This document shows positions 51,958-62,702 of a DNA stretch of 64,000 nucleotides, piece after piece. Source of the DNA: JBQTJJ01 sp052387235 (lineage in GTDB: Bacteria; Actinomycetota; Acidimicrobiia; Acidimicrobiales; GCA-2861595); assembly GCA_052387235.1 (NCBI GenBank), contig JBQTJJ010000033.1:4197-68196 (forward strand), written 5' to 3'. A program made the position numbers and the translations under genes. Every line of letters begins with the position of its first letter. Within the stretch, counting starts at the first letter, position 1. The notes under the pieces are model-generated. The model was not told where the DNA came from, did no database searches, and saw only the letters and a program-made list of their open reading frames with translations.

Positions 51958-52706
51958 TGGGCAGGCGGCGGACGGCGGCGCTGGTGGTGTGCGGCGGCCT
52001 GGCGGCCCTGGGCCTCACCGCCGGGTCGCCGCCGGCGGCCCGGGCGCAGGCCGAGACCCCGCCGCCTGCGGACGACCGGGGCCGCACGCTCTACACCACG
52101 GGCTGCTCGAGCTGTCACGGGATCGACGCCGAGGGCACCGAGCAGGCCCCCCGCCTGCAGGGTGTGGGGGCGGCGTCGCTCGACTTCTGGCTGTCCACCG
52201 GGCGCATGCCGCTGAAGACGAACCAGCGCCAGGCCGTGCGCAAGCCGCCCGCCTACGACCGGGAGCAGATCGACGCCATCGTCGACTACGTCACGTCGCT
52301 CGCGCCGGGCGGCCCCGAGATCCCGGAGCTGGACGTGGCGGGCGCCGACCTGGTCGAGGGCGGCGAGCTGTTCCGGGCCAACTGCGCCGCCTGTCACGGG
52401 GCCGCCGGCATCGGCGGCGCCCTGGCCTCGGCCCGGCACGCCCCGGCCCTGCGCCCGGCCACGGCCCGCCAGGTGGCGGAGGCCGTGCGCATCGGCCCGG
52501 GTGCCATGCCCGCCTTCGGGCCCGACACGTTCACGGACGAGCAGGTGGCTGCGATCGTGAGGTACGTCGAGGACCTCGACCACCCCGACGACGAGGGCGG
52601 CTTCGGCCTCGGCCACGCCGGCCCCGTCCCCGAGGGCTTCGTGGGCTGGCTGCTGGGCCTCGGCGCCATGCTGCTGGCCTGCTACTGGATCGGCGAGAGG
52701 GAGTGA
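51957..52706 (+). CDS. qcrC: Cytochrome bc1 complex diheme cytochrome c subunit QcrC
   Basis: 249 residues: signal peptide ending near ARAQA, two class I cytochrome c domains with haem motifs CSSCH and CAACH, and a C-terminal membrane anchor (GWLLGLGAMLLACYWIG). The diheme form passes electrons directly from bc1 to the aa3 oxidase in actinobacterial supercomplexes, replacing a free cytochrome c. Coupled to ctaE and to qcrA (GTGA). Confidence 0.93.
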   Translation: MGRRRTAALVVCGGLAALGLTAGSPPAARAQAETPPPADDRGRTLYTTGCSSCHGIDAEGTEQAPRLQGVGAASLDFWLSTGRMPLKTNQRQAVRKPPAYDREQIDAIVDYVTSLAPGGPEIPELDVAGADLVEGGELFRANCAACHGAAGIGGALASARHAPALRPATARQVAEAVRIGPGAMPAFGPDTFTDEQVAAIVRYVEDLDHPDDEGGFGLGHAGPVPEGFVGWLLGLGAMLLACYWIGERE

Positions 52707-53596
52707 GGCCCACCACCGACGCCGAGCGCCGCACCGAGCGGGCCGTGGGCGTCGCCCTCGTGGTCAGCGCCGCGGGCGCACTGGGCCTGGCCGCCGTGTT
52801 CGCGGCCGGCGGCCAGCCCCAGGCCGAGGGCGTCCTGCTGTTCGTGTCGCTGGGCTCGCTGGGCTACGCCCTGGCCGCGTGGGGCAAGCACCTCCTGCCC
52901 CCCGGCCCCTTCGTCCAGCAGCGCCACCCCCTCGACGAGGTCGACCCGGCCCCCGCGCCGGTGTCCCGGCTGGTGCGCCCGGAGACGGGCGAGCCCGGGC
53001 CCGGGCCCGACGCCGAGCCGGTGGCCGAGGTCTTCGGCCGGCGCCCGTTCCTGACCAAGCTGCTCCTCGGGGCCATGGGCGCCCTGGGCCTGGCGGCGCT
53101 GTTCCCCATCCGCTCCCTGGGGCCCGACCCCGGCCGCAGCCTGTTCCGCACGAACTGGCGCAAGGGCTCGCTCGTCGTCACCGAGGAGGGACGCCCGGTG
53201 AAGGTGGGCGATCTGGAGGTGGGCGGCGTCCTCACCGTCTTCCCCAAGGGCTTCGTGGGGTCGGCCGACTCCCAGACCCTGCTCATCCGCGCCGTGGAGG
53301 ACGACCTCGTCACCCGCCCCGGGAGGGAGGGCTGGGCGCCCGGCGGGCACGTGGCGTACTCCAAGGTCTGCACCCACGCCGGCTGCCCCGTCGGCCTCTA
53401 CCAGGTGGGCACCAAGGAGCTGCTCTGCCCCTGCCACCAGTCGCTGTTCGACGTGGTCGACGGGGCCCGGCCCGTGTTCGGCCCCGCCACCCGGTCGCTG
53501 CCCCAGCTCGCCCTCGAGGTGGACGGGGACGGGTACCTCCGGGCCCAGGGCGACTACCGCGAGGCCATCGGCCCCGCCTTCTGGGAGCGCCCGTGA
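52703..53596 (+). CDS. qcrA: Rieske iron-sulfur subunit QcrA
   Basis: 297 residues, with three membrane helices before the Rieske domain as in actinobacteria rather than one. The cluster motifs are CTHAGCPV and CPCHQSLFD (two Cys and two His). Starts GTG 52703 by GTGA overlap. Secure. Confidence 0.93.
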   Translation: MRPTTDAERRTERAVGVALVVSAAGALGLAAVFAAGGQPQAEGVLLFVSLGSLGYALAAWGKHLLPPGPFVQQRHPLDEVDPAPAPVSRLVRPETGEPGPGPDAEPVAEVFGRRPFLTKLLLGAMGALGLAALFPIRSLGPDPGRSLFRTNWRKGSLVVTEEGRPVKVGDLEVGGVLTVFPKGFVGSADSQTLLIRAVEDDLVTRPGREGWAPGGHVAYSKVCTHAGCPVGLYQVGTKELLCPCHQSLFDVVDGARPVFGPATRSLPQLALEVDGDGYLRAQGDYREAIGPAFWERP

Positions 53597-54999
53597 TCAA
53601 GCGGGCCAACCGCTGGTTCGACGAGCGCCTCGGTGTGTCCGGCTTCGTCCGCACCGCCTTGAACAAGGTCTTCCCGGACCACTGGTCGTTCATGCTGGGC
53701 GAGATCGCGCTCTATTCGTTCCTCGTCCTGCTCATCACCGGCGTCTACCTCACCTTCTTCTTCGAGCCCAGCCTCAAGGAGGTCGTCTACGACGGGTCCT
53801 ACGGGCCGCTCAAGGGCGTGGAGATGTCCCAGGCCTACGAGTCCACCCTGAGGATCAGCTTCGAGGTGCGCTCGGGGATGGTGATGCGCCAGATGCACCA
53901 CTGGGCCGCCCTCGTGTTCCTGGCCGCCATCGTCGTGCACGTGGGCCGGGTGTTCTTCACCGGCGCCTTCCGCCGGCCCCGGGAGCTGAACTGGGTCGTC
54001 GGGGTCACCCTGCTGATCCTGGCCATGGCCAACGGCTTCGCCGGCTACTCCCTTCCGGACGACCAGCTGTCGGGCACCGGCCTGCGCATCGCCTACTCCA
54101 TCGCCCTGTCCATCCCGTTCGCCGGCACCTGGGTGGCCTACCTGCTCTTCGGGGGCGAGTTCCCGGCCGAGTCGATCATCTCCCGCCTGTACGTGATCCA
54201 CGTGCTGCTCCTGCCGGCCGTCATCATGGGGCTTCTGGTGGCCCACATGGCCATCCTGTGGCGCCAGAAGCACACCCAGTTCCGGGGCAGGGGCAAGACG
54301 GAGGAGAACGTGGTGGGGTCGCGCCTGTGGCCCAGCTACGCCCTCAAGAGCACGGGGTTCCTCTTCATGCTGGTGGCGGTGCTGGGCGCCCTCGGGGGGC
54401 TGGCCCAGATCAACCCCGTCTGGCTCTACGGGCCCTTCCGGCCGGCCGACGTGAGCGCCGCCTCCCAGCCCGACTGGTACGTGGGCTGGCTCGACGGCGC
54501 CCTCCGCCTGTTCCCGGCGTGGGAGATCCGCGCCTTCGGCCGCACCGTCCCGGCCGTGTTCTTCCCCGGGGTGCTGCTGCCGACCGTCAGCTTCGGGCTG
54601 CTGTACGCGTGGCCGTTCCTGGAGGCCCGGTTCACCAAGGAGAACGACCGGGAGTACCACCTGCTCGACCGCCCCCGGGAGCGGCCGCTGCGGACCGGCA
54701 TCGGGACGGCCGTGATCAGCTTCTACGTGGTGCTGTTCTTCGCCGCCGCCACCGACGTCCTGGCCACCGTGTTCGAGGTGTCGGTCACCGGCCTGCTGGT
54801 GGCGTTCCGGGTGCTGCTGCTCGGGCTGCCGCCGGTGGTGGGCTACGTCACGTACCGGCTGTGCAGGGAGGCGGCGGCCCTGCCGGACCAGGAGGCGGGG
54901 CCGCCGCAGGTGCGGCGCTCGCCCGCCGGCGGCTACGAGACCGTTTCCACCGGAGAAGCGGTCGGCGGGAGTGGGCACGAGCCGGCCGAGGGGAAGTAG
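53593..54999 (+). CDS. qcrB: Cytochrome b subunit QcrB
   Basis: 468-residue membrane cytochrome with eight or nine segments. Haem ligand His pairs: MRQMHHWAALVFLAAIVVHVGRVF and YVIHVLLLPAVIMGLLVAHM. The quinol-site motif is PDWY (SQPDWYVGWLDG), the actinobacterial form of PEWY. It is shorter than the roughly 540-residue mycobacterial QcrB, mostly at the C-terminus. Last gene of ctaE-qcrCAB. Confidence 0.94.
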   Translation: MIKRANRWFDERLGVSGFVRTALNKVFPDHWSFMLGEIALYSFLVLLITGVYLTFFFEPSLKEVVYDGSYGPLKGVEMSQAYESTLRISFEVRSGMVMRQMHHWAALVFLAAIVVHVGRVFFTGAFRRPRELNWVVGVTLLILAMANGFAGYSLPDDQLSGTGLRIAYSIALSIPFAGTWVAYLLFGGEFPAESIISRLYVIHVLLLPAVIMGLLVAHMAILWRQKHTQFRGRGKTEENVVGSRLWPSYALKSTGFLFMLVAVLGALGGLAQINPVWLYGPFRPADVSAASQPDWYVGWLDGALRLFPAWEIRAFGRTVPAVFFPGVLLPTVSFGLLYAWPFLEARFTKENDREYHLLDRPRERPLRTGIGTAVISFYVVLFFAAATDVLATVFEVSVTGLLVAFRVLLLGLPPVVGYVTYRLCREAAALPDQEAGPPQVRRSPAGGYETVSTGEAVGGSGHEPAEGK

Positions 55000-55134
55000 C
55001 GGCCCGCCGGCGTTTCTCGTCTCAGTTTGCGCCCCGTGAGGGCGGTAACTGCACGCGGAATGCCCCGGTAAGACCGGCGCGGCCTGGCACCGCCCGTGGG
55101 GGGGCCTGGTCCGCGCCCCGCGCGGGTGGACTGT

Positions 55135-55518
55135 TCAGCGGGGGCGGCTGGACACGATGGCGCCGCACGCCGCGATCACGATGAGGGCGGCGCCGGGGAC
55201 GGCCGGCCAGATGCCGAAGGCGATGCCGTTGGCGGCCAGCACGGCGCCGGTGGCGAGCAGCACGGGCCAGGCGGTGGGCCCCGGGAACGACCCCACCCGC
55301 CCGGCGCCCTCGGCCATGGCGGCGTCGGTGCGGTCCTCGGGGCGGGGCGCCATCCGCCGGGCCCACCACAGGAGCCACGCCCCGGGCATGAGCCCGAGGC
55401 CGATGGTCACCAGCAGCATGGTGGAGCCGGCCACCTCGTAGCTGGTGAACCAGTAGAGGGCCGTGATCACCGAGAAGAAGGCGGCCGTTCCGAGGAAGAC
55501 GAGGCCCTCGGTCCTCAC
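55135..55518 (-). CDS. ctaF: Cytochrome c oxidase subunit IV (CtaF type)
   Basis: 127 residues with four membrane segments: VFLGTAAFFSVITALYWFTSYE, TMLLVTIGLGLMPGAWLLWWARR, and two near the C-terminus. The size, WFTSYE segment and position directly after ctaD are typical of the actinobacterial small oxidase subunit. GTG 55518 overlaps the ctaD stop (GTGA). Confidence 0.85.
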   Translation of the reverse strand: MRTEGLVFLGTAAFFSVITALYWFTSYEVAGSTMLLVTIGLGLMPGAWLLWWARRMAPRPEDRTDAAMAEGAGRVGSFPGPTAWPVLLATGAVLAANGIAFGIWPAVPGAALIVIAACGAIVSSRPR

Positions 55519-57200
55519 TCCGCCCCCACCCCGTCGGCCCGGGCCCCGTCGGGCCGGTCCTGGCGGCCGGCGGCGGCCATGCGGGCGTCGAACACGGGCC
55601 GGTCGGAGCGGATCGGGGGGAGGCTGTGGAAGTTGTGCTCGGGTGGTGGCGACGAGGTGGCCCACTCCAGGGTGTGCCCGCCCCACGGGTCGTCGCCGGC
55701 CGGCGCGCCGCTGCGGATCGAGCTCACCAGGTTCCAGAGGAAGGGCAGGGTGGAGACGGCGAGGAGGCCGGCGCCGGCGCTCGACAGCATGTTCAAGAAG
55801 TTGAGCCCCAGGTCGTCGCCGTAGTCGGGGACCCGGCGCACCATGCCCCGCAGCCCGAGCAGGTGCTGGGGGAAGAAGGTGAGGTTGAAGCCGATGAACA
55901 GCAGCCAGAAGTGGACCTTGGCCAGGCCGGTGCGCAGCATCCTCCCGGCCCACTTGGGGAACCAGAAGTACACGGCCCCGAAGCCGGCGAACACGGCGCT
56001 GCCGAACAGCACGTAGTGCATGTGGGCCACCACGAAATAGGTGTCGTGGGTGGCGAAGTCGACCGGGGCGGACGCCAGCAGCACGCCGCTCAGGCCGCCC
56101 AGGAGGAACACGAGCAGGAACCCCACCGCGAACAGCATGGGCGGCTCGAAGCTGATCTGGCCCCGCCACATGGTGCCGATCCAGTTGAAGAACTTGACGC
56201 CGGTGGGGACGGCGATCAGGAACGAGATGCCGCTGAAGAACGGCAGCAGCACGGCGCCGGTGGTGAGCATGTGATGGGCCCAGACGCCGACGGACAGGCC
56301 GGCGATGGACAGGGTGGCGAAGACGATGCCCTTGTACCCGAAGACCGGCTTGCGGGAGAACACCGGGATGATCTCGGTGACCACCCCGAAGAAGGGCAGG
56401 ACGATGATGTACACCTCGGGATGGCCGAAGAACCAGAACAGGTGCTGCCACAGGATCGGGACCCCGCCGCCCTCCACGTCGAAGATGTGGGTGCCCATGT
56501 GGCGGTCGGCGAACAGCATGGCCAGGGCGCTGGTGAAGATGGGGAAGGCCAGCAGCACCAGGAGCGACGTGACGAGCATGTTCCAGGTGAAGACGGGCAT
56601 GCGGAACATGGTCATCCCGGGCGCGCGCAGGCAGAAGACGGTGGTGATGACGTTCACGGCCGTGGCCACCGCCGACACCCCCGACAGGAGCAGGCCGGCG
56701 ATCCAGAGGTCGGCGCCGGCGCCCGGCGAGTGGATGGCGGTGGAGAGGGGGGCGTAGGCGGTCCAGCCGAAGCCGGCGGCGCCCCCCGAGGTGATGAAGC
56801 CGGCGGTGACGGTGAGGCCGCCGCCCAGGTACAGCCAGTAGGACAGGGCGTTGAGGCGGGGGAAGGCCATGTCGGGGGCGCCGACGTGGAGGGGGATGAG
56901 GTAGTTCGCCAGCCCGAAGCCGAAGGGCGCCGCGAACAGGTACATCATCATCGTCCCGTGCATCGTGAACAGCTGGTTGTACTCGGACCGGTTCACGATC
57001 TGGAGGCCCGGCTCGGCCAGCTCGGTGCGCATCAGCATGGCCAGGAGCCCGGCCAGCAGGAAGAAGCCGAAGGCGGTCCAGATGTAGCTGAGCCCGATCG
57101 CCTTGTGGTCGGTGGTGGTGAGCCACTTGAGCAGCCCCGAGGGCTCGGGGTGCCCGGGCGGGGGCGGGGAGGCGGGCCGGGGCCGCTCCAGGACCGTCAT
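55515..57200 (-). CDS. ctaD: Cytochrome c oxidase subunit I
   Basis: 561 residues, twelve-helix haem-copper core. Ligands: haem a His in FTMHGTMMMYLF, the HPEVYIIVLP His-Tyr crosslink, CuB His pair in VWAHHMLTTG, and HDTYFVVAHMHYVLFG for haem a3/a. The Glu of the D channel is not in the usual GHPEV-upstream position I could verify. ATG 57200 overlaps the ctaC stop (ATGA). Confidence 0.95.
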   Translation of the reverse strand: MTVLERPRPASPPPPGHPEPSGLLKWLTTTDHKAIGLSYIWTAFGFFLLAGLLAMLMRTELAEPGLQIVNRSEYNQLFTMHGTMMMYLFAAPFGFGLANYLIPLHVGAPDMAFPRLNALSYWLYLGGGLTVTAGFITSGGAAGFGWTAYAPLSTAIHSPGAGADLWIAGLLLSGVSAVATAVNVITTVFCLRAPGMTMFRMPVFTWNMLVTSLLVLLAFPIFTSALAMLFADRHMGTHIFDVEGGGVPILWQHLFWFFGHPEVYIIVLPFFGVVTEIIPVFSRKPVFGYKGIVFATLSIAGLSVGVWAHHMLTTGAVLLPFFSGISFLIAVPTGVKFFNWIGTMWRGQISFEPPMLFAVGFLLVFLLGGLSGVLLASAPVDFATHDTYFVVAHMHYVLFGSAVFAGFGAVYFWFPKWAGRMLRTGLAKVHFWLLFIGFNLTFFPQHLLGLRGMVRRVPDYGDDLGLNFLNMLSSAGAGLLAVSTLPFLWNLVSSIRSGAPAGDDPWGGHTLEWATSSPPPEHNFHSLPPIRSDRPVFDARMAAAGRQDRPDGARADGVGAE

Positions 57201-57955
57201 CCGGCCGGCGCTCCGGCGGGGGCGGCGACCCCGGCCGGCGCCCGCCCGGCCAGCCACCGGTCGAAGGTGGCCTCGTCGACCGCCTCCACCACGAAGTCCA
57301 TGCTGTCGTGGAGCAGGCCGCAGAACTCGGCGCAGCGGCCGTCGTAGCGCCCGGGCTTCACGACCTCGAGGTCGACCTCGTTGCGGATGCCGGGCACCGT
57401 GTCCCGCTTGAACAGGAAGGCGGGCACGTAGAACGAGTGCTGCACGTCGGTGGACTGCAGCACCAGGCGCACCTTGGCGCCGGTGGGGACCACCATCACC
57501 GGATCCTCGTCGGGCGTGCCCACCACGTCGATCCCGGCCTCCTGGTAGTGGAACCGCCACTGCCACTGGAAGGCGGTGACCTCGATGGTGAGGTCGGGCT
57601 CGCCCTTCACCTCGTCGACGTCCCGCTGGACCCGCACGGTGAAGGCGAAGAGCACGGCCACGATCACGAGCGGGGTGGCGGTGTAGAGCACCTCGAGCGG
57701 GATGTTGGCGTGGGTCTGGGTGGGGAGGTCGTCACTGCGCCGGCGGTAGCGGAAGACGGCGAAGAGGATCAGTCCCCACACCAGGGCGCCCACGGCCACC
57801 GCCGTCCACATCGAGCCCTGCCACAGCTCGAAGATCTCCCGGCTCTGCTCGGACGCCCCCCGCGGGGCCCCGAACGAGGGCCCGTCGTCGCCGCACGCAG
57901 CCAGCAGGGCGAGGCCGGCCCCCGCCACCGCCAGGTTCCGCCGTGGATGATCCAC
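57197..57955 (-). CDS. ctaC: Cytochrome c oxidase subunit II
   Basis: 252 residues with a lipobox-type signal (LALLAACGDD), two membrane helices and the CuA domain: FQWQWRFHYQE, TDVQHSFYVPAF and CAEFCGLLHDSMDF (Cys-x3-Cys-x3-His-x2-Met). No fused cytochrome c. A TAGCGT box lies 8 nt before GTG 57955. First gene of ctaC-ctaD-ctaF. Confidence 0.94.
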   Translation of the reverse strand: MDHPRRNLAVAGAGLALLAACGDDGPSFGAPRGASEQSREIFELWQGSMWTAVAVGALVWGLILFAVFRYRRRSDDLPTQTHANIPLEVLYTATPLVIVAVLFAFTVRVQRDVDEVKGEPDLTIEVTAFQWQWRFHYQEAGIDVVGTPDEDPVMVVPTGAKVRLVLQSTDVQHSFYVPAFLFKRDTVPGIRNEVDLEVVKPGRYDGRCAEFCGLLHDSMDFVVEAVDEATFDRWLAGRAPAGVAAPAGAPAG

Positions 57956-57963
57956 GCCGGCGA

Positions 57964-57969
57964 ACGCTA
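57964..57969 (-). promoter_or_regulatory. -10 box for ctaC-ctaD-ctaF
   Basis: TAGCGT on the minus strand, 8 nt before GTG 57955. Confidence 0.4.
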
Positions 57970-57994
57970 GTGCGCCGGCGACGGCCCGGGCGCC

Positions 57995-58156
57995 CTACGG
58001 CGTGGGCTGGCCGATGTCCTCGCCTGCGTCCGAGGCACCGGCGTCCATGAGCTCGACCTCGAGCTCCTCGCGGCTGGTGACGGGGTCGTCCTCCTCGGTG
58101 GCGGCCTCCTCCCGGACCTCTTCCTGGGTGGCCTCTTCGGGATCGCGCTCGTTCAT
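57995..58156 (-). CDS. Small acidic protein (53 residues) of unknown function
   Basis: A short open frame, ATG 58156 to TAG 57995, encoding 53 residues. It is strongly acidic (MNERDPEEATQEEVREEAA at the start), with about 20 Glu/Asp, no hydrophobic segment and a GEDIGQPTP end. The third codon positions are almost all G or C, as in real genes here. It starts only 15 bp from the divergent DJ-1 gene, and no ribosome site is visible. It resembles Pup only in acidity; Pup's C-terminal GGQ/GGE is missing. Confidence 0.45.
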   Translation of the reverse strand: MNERDPEEATQEEVREEAATEEDDPVTSREELEVELMDAGASDAGEDIGQPTP

Positions 58157-58171
58157 GCCACAGTTCTACCC

Positions 58172-58765
58172 GTGCCCGGGCTCTCCATCGCCATCGTCGT
58201 GTTCCCCGGCGCCGAGGAGCTGGACTGGGTCGGCCCCTGGGAGGTCCTGTCGGGTTGGGCCGGTTCCTGGCCCGGCGACGACGTGCGGGTCTTCACCGTG
58301 GCCGACACCGCCGGCGTCATCACCTGCGCCCGCCGAGCCCGCGTCCTGGCCGACCACACGTGGGAGACGGCGCCGGCCTACGACCTGCTGCTGTACCCGG
58401 GCGGTCCCGGCGTGCGCGACCTGCTCGGGGACGAGGCGGTACGGGCCCGGGTGCGCCAGGCGGCGGCCGACGGCGTGGTGCTGGCCAGCGTGTGCACGGG
58501 GGCGCTGGTGCTGGCCGATGCCGGCGTGCTCGACAACCGCCCCGCCACCACCTACTGGTCGTCGTTCGACGACCTGTGCAAGCTGGGCACCAACATCGAG
58601 CCCCGGCCCGACGACCGCTTCGTGGACGACGGGAACGTGGTGACGGCGGCCGGCGTGTCGGCCGGGATCGACATGGCCCTGCACCTGGTACGGCGCTTCT
58701 CCTCCGTCGAGCGGGCGCGCGAGGTGCGCCGCTTCATCCAGTACGACCCCGAGCCCCCGGTCTGA
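58172..58765 (+). CDS. DJ-1/PfpI family protein (isocyanide hydratase-like)
   Basis: 197-residue class-I-glutamine-amidotransferase-like fold. N-terminal IAIVVFPGAEELDWVGPWEVL with the conserved Glu, and the nucleophile elbow with Cys in LASVCTGALVLADAG, then a TTYWSSFDDL motif seen in cyclohexyl-isocyanide-hydratase-like members. No AraC HTH is fused. The activity (hydratase, deglycase or other) is not determined. GTG 58172. Confidence 0.87.
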   Translation: MPGLSIAIVVFPGAEELDWVGPWEVLSGWAGSWPGDDVRVFTVADTAGVITCARRARVLADHTWETAPAYDLLLYPGGPGVRDLLGDEAVRARVRQAAADGVVLASVCTGALVLADAGVLDNRPATTYWSSFDDLCKLGTNIEPRPDDRFVDDGNVVTAAGVSAGIDMALHLVRRFSSVERAREVRRFIQYDPEPPV

Positions 58766-58782
58766 GCGGACCGGGAGCCTCG

Positions 58783-59007
58783 TCATCCGTCGGCGGGCGG
58801 CAGCAGCTCGGCGGCGGCCTGGAGGGCCCGGGCCACGTCGCCGCCGCCCGCCGCCCACCGTCCCGCCAGGTAGGTGGCGAGGGGGGCGTTCCTGCGCTCC
58901 GTGCCGTGGGCCACGACCCGGGCCAGGTCGAGGAGGGCCTCGGCCTCCGCCGGGTCGATGGGGGAGATGTCCAGCGCGTCGGCGAATCGGTCGAGCCAGG
59001 GGTCCAT
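58783..59007 (-). CDS. DUF6457-like small protein
   Basis: 74 residues with the pattern of DUF6457: WLDRFADALDI, AEALLDLARVVAHGTERRNAPLATYLAGRWAAGGG. Members are small helical proteins often near molybdenum-cofactor genes, but none are present here. ATG 59007 lies 32 bp after the kinase stop on the same strand. Confidence 0.65.
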   Translation of the reverse strand: MDPWLDRFADALDISPIDPAEAEALLDLARVVAHGTERRNAPLATYLAGRWAAGGGDVARALQAAAELLPPADG

Positions 59008-59039
59008 GGTGACAGCCTGCCTCGCGGCCCGGCCGGCGG

Positions 59040-60755
59040 TCAGCCCGGGACCCGGAAGGAGGCCTTGAACGCCTCGAACAGGTCCTGGGACCCCTCCCAG
59101 CGCTGCTCGTGGGTCTGGAAGTTGAGGGCGAAGCCGTGGGTACCGGTGACGAACCCGAGGTTCACGGCGTGGAGACGGGCGCCGCCGGCCGAGTAGGCGT
59201 ACTCCCACACCGCCGCGTCGAAGCCCTTGTAGGACGTGGGATCGATGCCGATCTCCTCGTACTGGTCGTGGCGGGAGCCGAAGCTGCGGGACTGCGCCTC
59301 CCACGCCCCTTCCGGCGACGGCCCCGGGGTGTCCGTCCAGTCGATCCGCAGGTAGCTCCGGGTACGGGGGTCGGTGATGTCGGTGCGGGTGCCGTCGAGG
59401 GCCCGCACCCGCCAGCCGGGGGGGTGGGCGATCGTGTAGCCGACCTTGGGGTCGGTGTAGGTGACCCAGTCGCGGGGCACGTCGCGGGCGCCGTCGCCGG
59501 CCTGCGTGCTCGGGGCGACCGCGCCGGCGTCCCCGTTCCCGCCCTCGTCGCGGGTGGCGCTCCACACCAGGGCAGCGAGGACCACGGCCACCACGGCCAG
59601 GAGGGCGGCGAGGGTCGTGGTGACGGGGCGTGTGAGCAGCCGGCGCCGGCCCGGCGCCGGCCCGGCGCCGGCGCGGGGCCCGGTCGGGGGGGGCGCGGGG
59701 CCAGGCTCGGTCACGGCCCGGGGCTCGGGCGGTGGGGGCGCGGGGACAGGCTCGGTCACGGCCCGGGGCCCGGTCGGTGGGGGCGCCGGCGCCGGCCCGG
59801 TCACATCGCGGGGCCCGGCCGGTGGGGGCGCCGGCGCCGGTCGGGGCTGCTCGGCGCCCTCGGCGTTCTCCGTGCCAGTGGGCGCCCGCGCCCCGGTGGT
59901 GGGTGCGCCGGCCGGGTCCGACCCCCCGACGATCGTGGCCGCGGCCTCGCCGGCGTGGGCCGCCCGCTGCAGCGCCTCCCGCAGCTCCGCCGGTCCCGGC
60001 CGCTGCGCCGGCTCCTTGTCCAGCAGCCGGGCCAGCAGCGGCGCCAGGGCTCCGGCCCGCTCCGGCGCCGCCGGCTCGTCGTGCACCACGGCGGCGAGGG
60101 TGGCCAGCGCCCCGTTGCGCTCGAACGGTGGCCGGCCCTCCACCGCGAAGTACAAGGTGGCGCCCAGGCCCCACCAGTCCACCTCCTCGCCCGACGGCTG
60201 GCTGAGGGCCTGCTCCGGTGCCATGTACGCCGGCGACCCGAGCATCTGCCCGGTGCCGGTGAGGCTGGGGTGGTCCTTCACCGAGGCGATGCCGAAGTCG
60301 GTGAGCTTCACCGCCCCGCCGGCCGGCAGCAGCACGTTGGACGGCTTCACGTCCCGGTGGACGATGCCCTGGCGGTGGGCCGCCTCCAGCGCGCCCACCA
60401 GGGCCAGGCCGAAGCGGGCGGCGGCGTCCACGGGCACGGGCCCGTCCCGCTCGACGCGCTGGGCCAGCGTGTCCGCCTCCACCAGCTCCATGACGATGTG
60501 GACGTCGCTCTCGTCCTCCACCACGTCGAACACCGTCACCGAGGCGGGATGGCTCAGGCGGGCCGCGGCCCGCGCCTCGCGGATGACGCGGTCGCGCACG
60601 GCACCCCGGTCGGCGGCGTCGAGGGCGGCCACGGCCACGTGCTTCACGGCCACGCTGCGCTGCAGCAGCTCGTCACGGCCGCGCCACACCGTGCCCATAC
60701 CGCCGCGGCCGAGCGGCTCGAGCAGGCTGTACCGGTCTCCCACCAGCTTGTGCAC
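59040..60755 (-). CDS. Membrane Ser/Thr protein kinase (PknB-type)
   Basis: 571 residues. The kinase domain (about 5-260) has GRGGMGTVWRG, the ATP-binding Lys (VAVKHV), HRDVKPSNVLL, the DFG motif (LTDFGIAS) and APEQ. A Pro-rich linker with four 15-residue repeats follows, then one membrane helix and an external domain of about 150 residues (WVTYTDPKVGYTIAHPPGW, reminiscent of a PsbP-like fold) with no PASTA repeats. GTG 60755 is favoured by its fit to VGDRYSLLEPLG and GAGAGGAG upstream; GTG 60773 is the alternative. Confidence 0.9.
   Translation of the reverse strand: MHKLVGDRYSLLEPLGRGGMGTVWRGRDELLQRSVAVKHVAVAALDAADRGAVRDRVIREARAAARLSHPASVTVFDVVEDESDVHIVMELVEADTLAQRVERDGPVPVDAAARFGLALVGALEAAHRQGIVHRDVKPSNVLLPAGGAVKLTDFGIASVKDHPSLTGTGQMLGSPAYMAPEQALSQPSGEEVDWWGLGATLYFAVEGRPPFERNGALATLAAVVHDEPAAPERAGALAPLLARLLDKEPAQRPGPAELREALQRAAHAGEAAATIVGGSDPAGAPTTGARAPTGTENAEGAEQPRPAPAPPPAGPRDVTGPAPAPPPTGPRAVTEPVPAPPPPEPRAVTEPGPAPPPTGPRAGAGPAPGRRRLLTRPVTTTLAALLAVVAVVLAALVWSATRDEGGNGDAGAVAPSTQAGDGARDVPRDWVTYTDPKVGYTIAHPPGWRVRALDGTRTDITDPRTRSYLRIDWTDTPGPSPEGAWEAQSRSFGSRHDQYEEIGIDPTSYKGFDAAVWEYAYSAGGARLHAVNLGFVTGTHGFALNFQTHEQRWEGSQDLFEAFKASFRVPG
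59670..59849. repeat. 45-bp tandem repeats in the kinase linker
   Basis: Four adjacent 45-bp units (boundaries near 59714, 59759 and 59804), encoding 15-residue Pro-rich units such as VTEPGPAPPPTGPRA. The near-exact period suggests copy number could vary between strains. Confidence 0.75.
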
Positions 60756-60849
60756 GGTCTCCTCTCGTGCCACGGCCCCGTCCTACCCGGCCGGCGCCGA
60801 TCGCACCCGCCCGGCGGGCCGGCGTGACCCCCGCTGCGCGAGACTGCCA

Positions 60850-60936
60850 CCGCGGGAGCTCGGACGGACCGGGCTGAGAGGGCGCCTGCGGGAGCCGACC
60901 GCTGAACCTGATCCGGGTAATGCCGGCGGAGGGAGG
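60850..60936 (+). ncRNA. TPP (THI element) riboswitch
   Basis: The two conserved cores are present in order: GGGCTGAGAG (60871-60880) and CTGAACCTGATCCGGGTAAT (60902-60921), followed by GCCGGCGGAGGGAGG, which closes P1. The ribosome site GGAGGGAGG overlaps the 3' end, so thiamine pyrophosphate binding should mask it and block thiC translation. Located immediately upstream of thiC. Confidence 0.93.
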
Positions 60937-60941
60937 AAACG

Positions 60942-62688
<1,747 letters not shown>

Positions 62689-62702
<14 letters not shown>

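Noticed and set aside
60774..60849. Separate small RNA upstream of the TPP riboswitch
   Set aside because: GC-rich leader with no conserved motif apart from the riboswitch itself.
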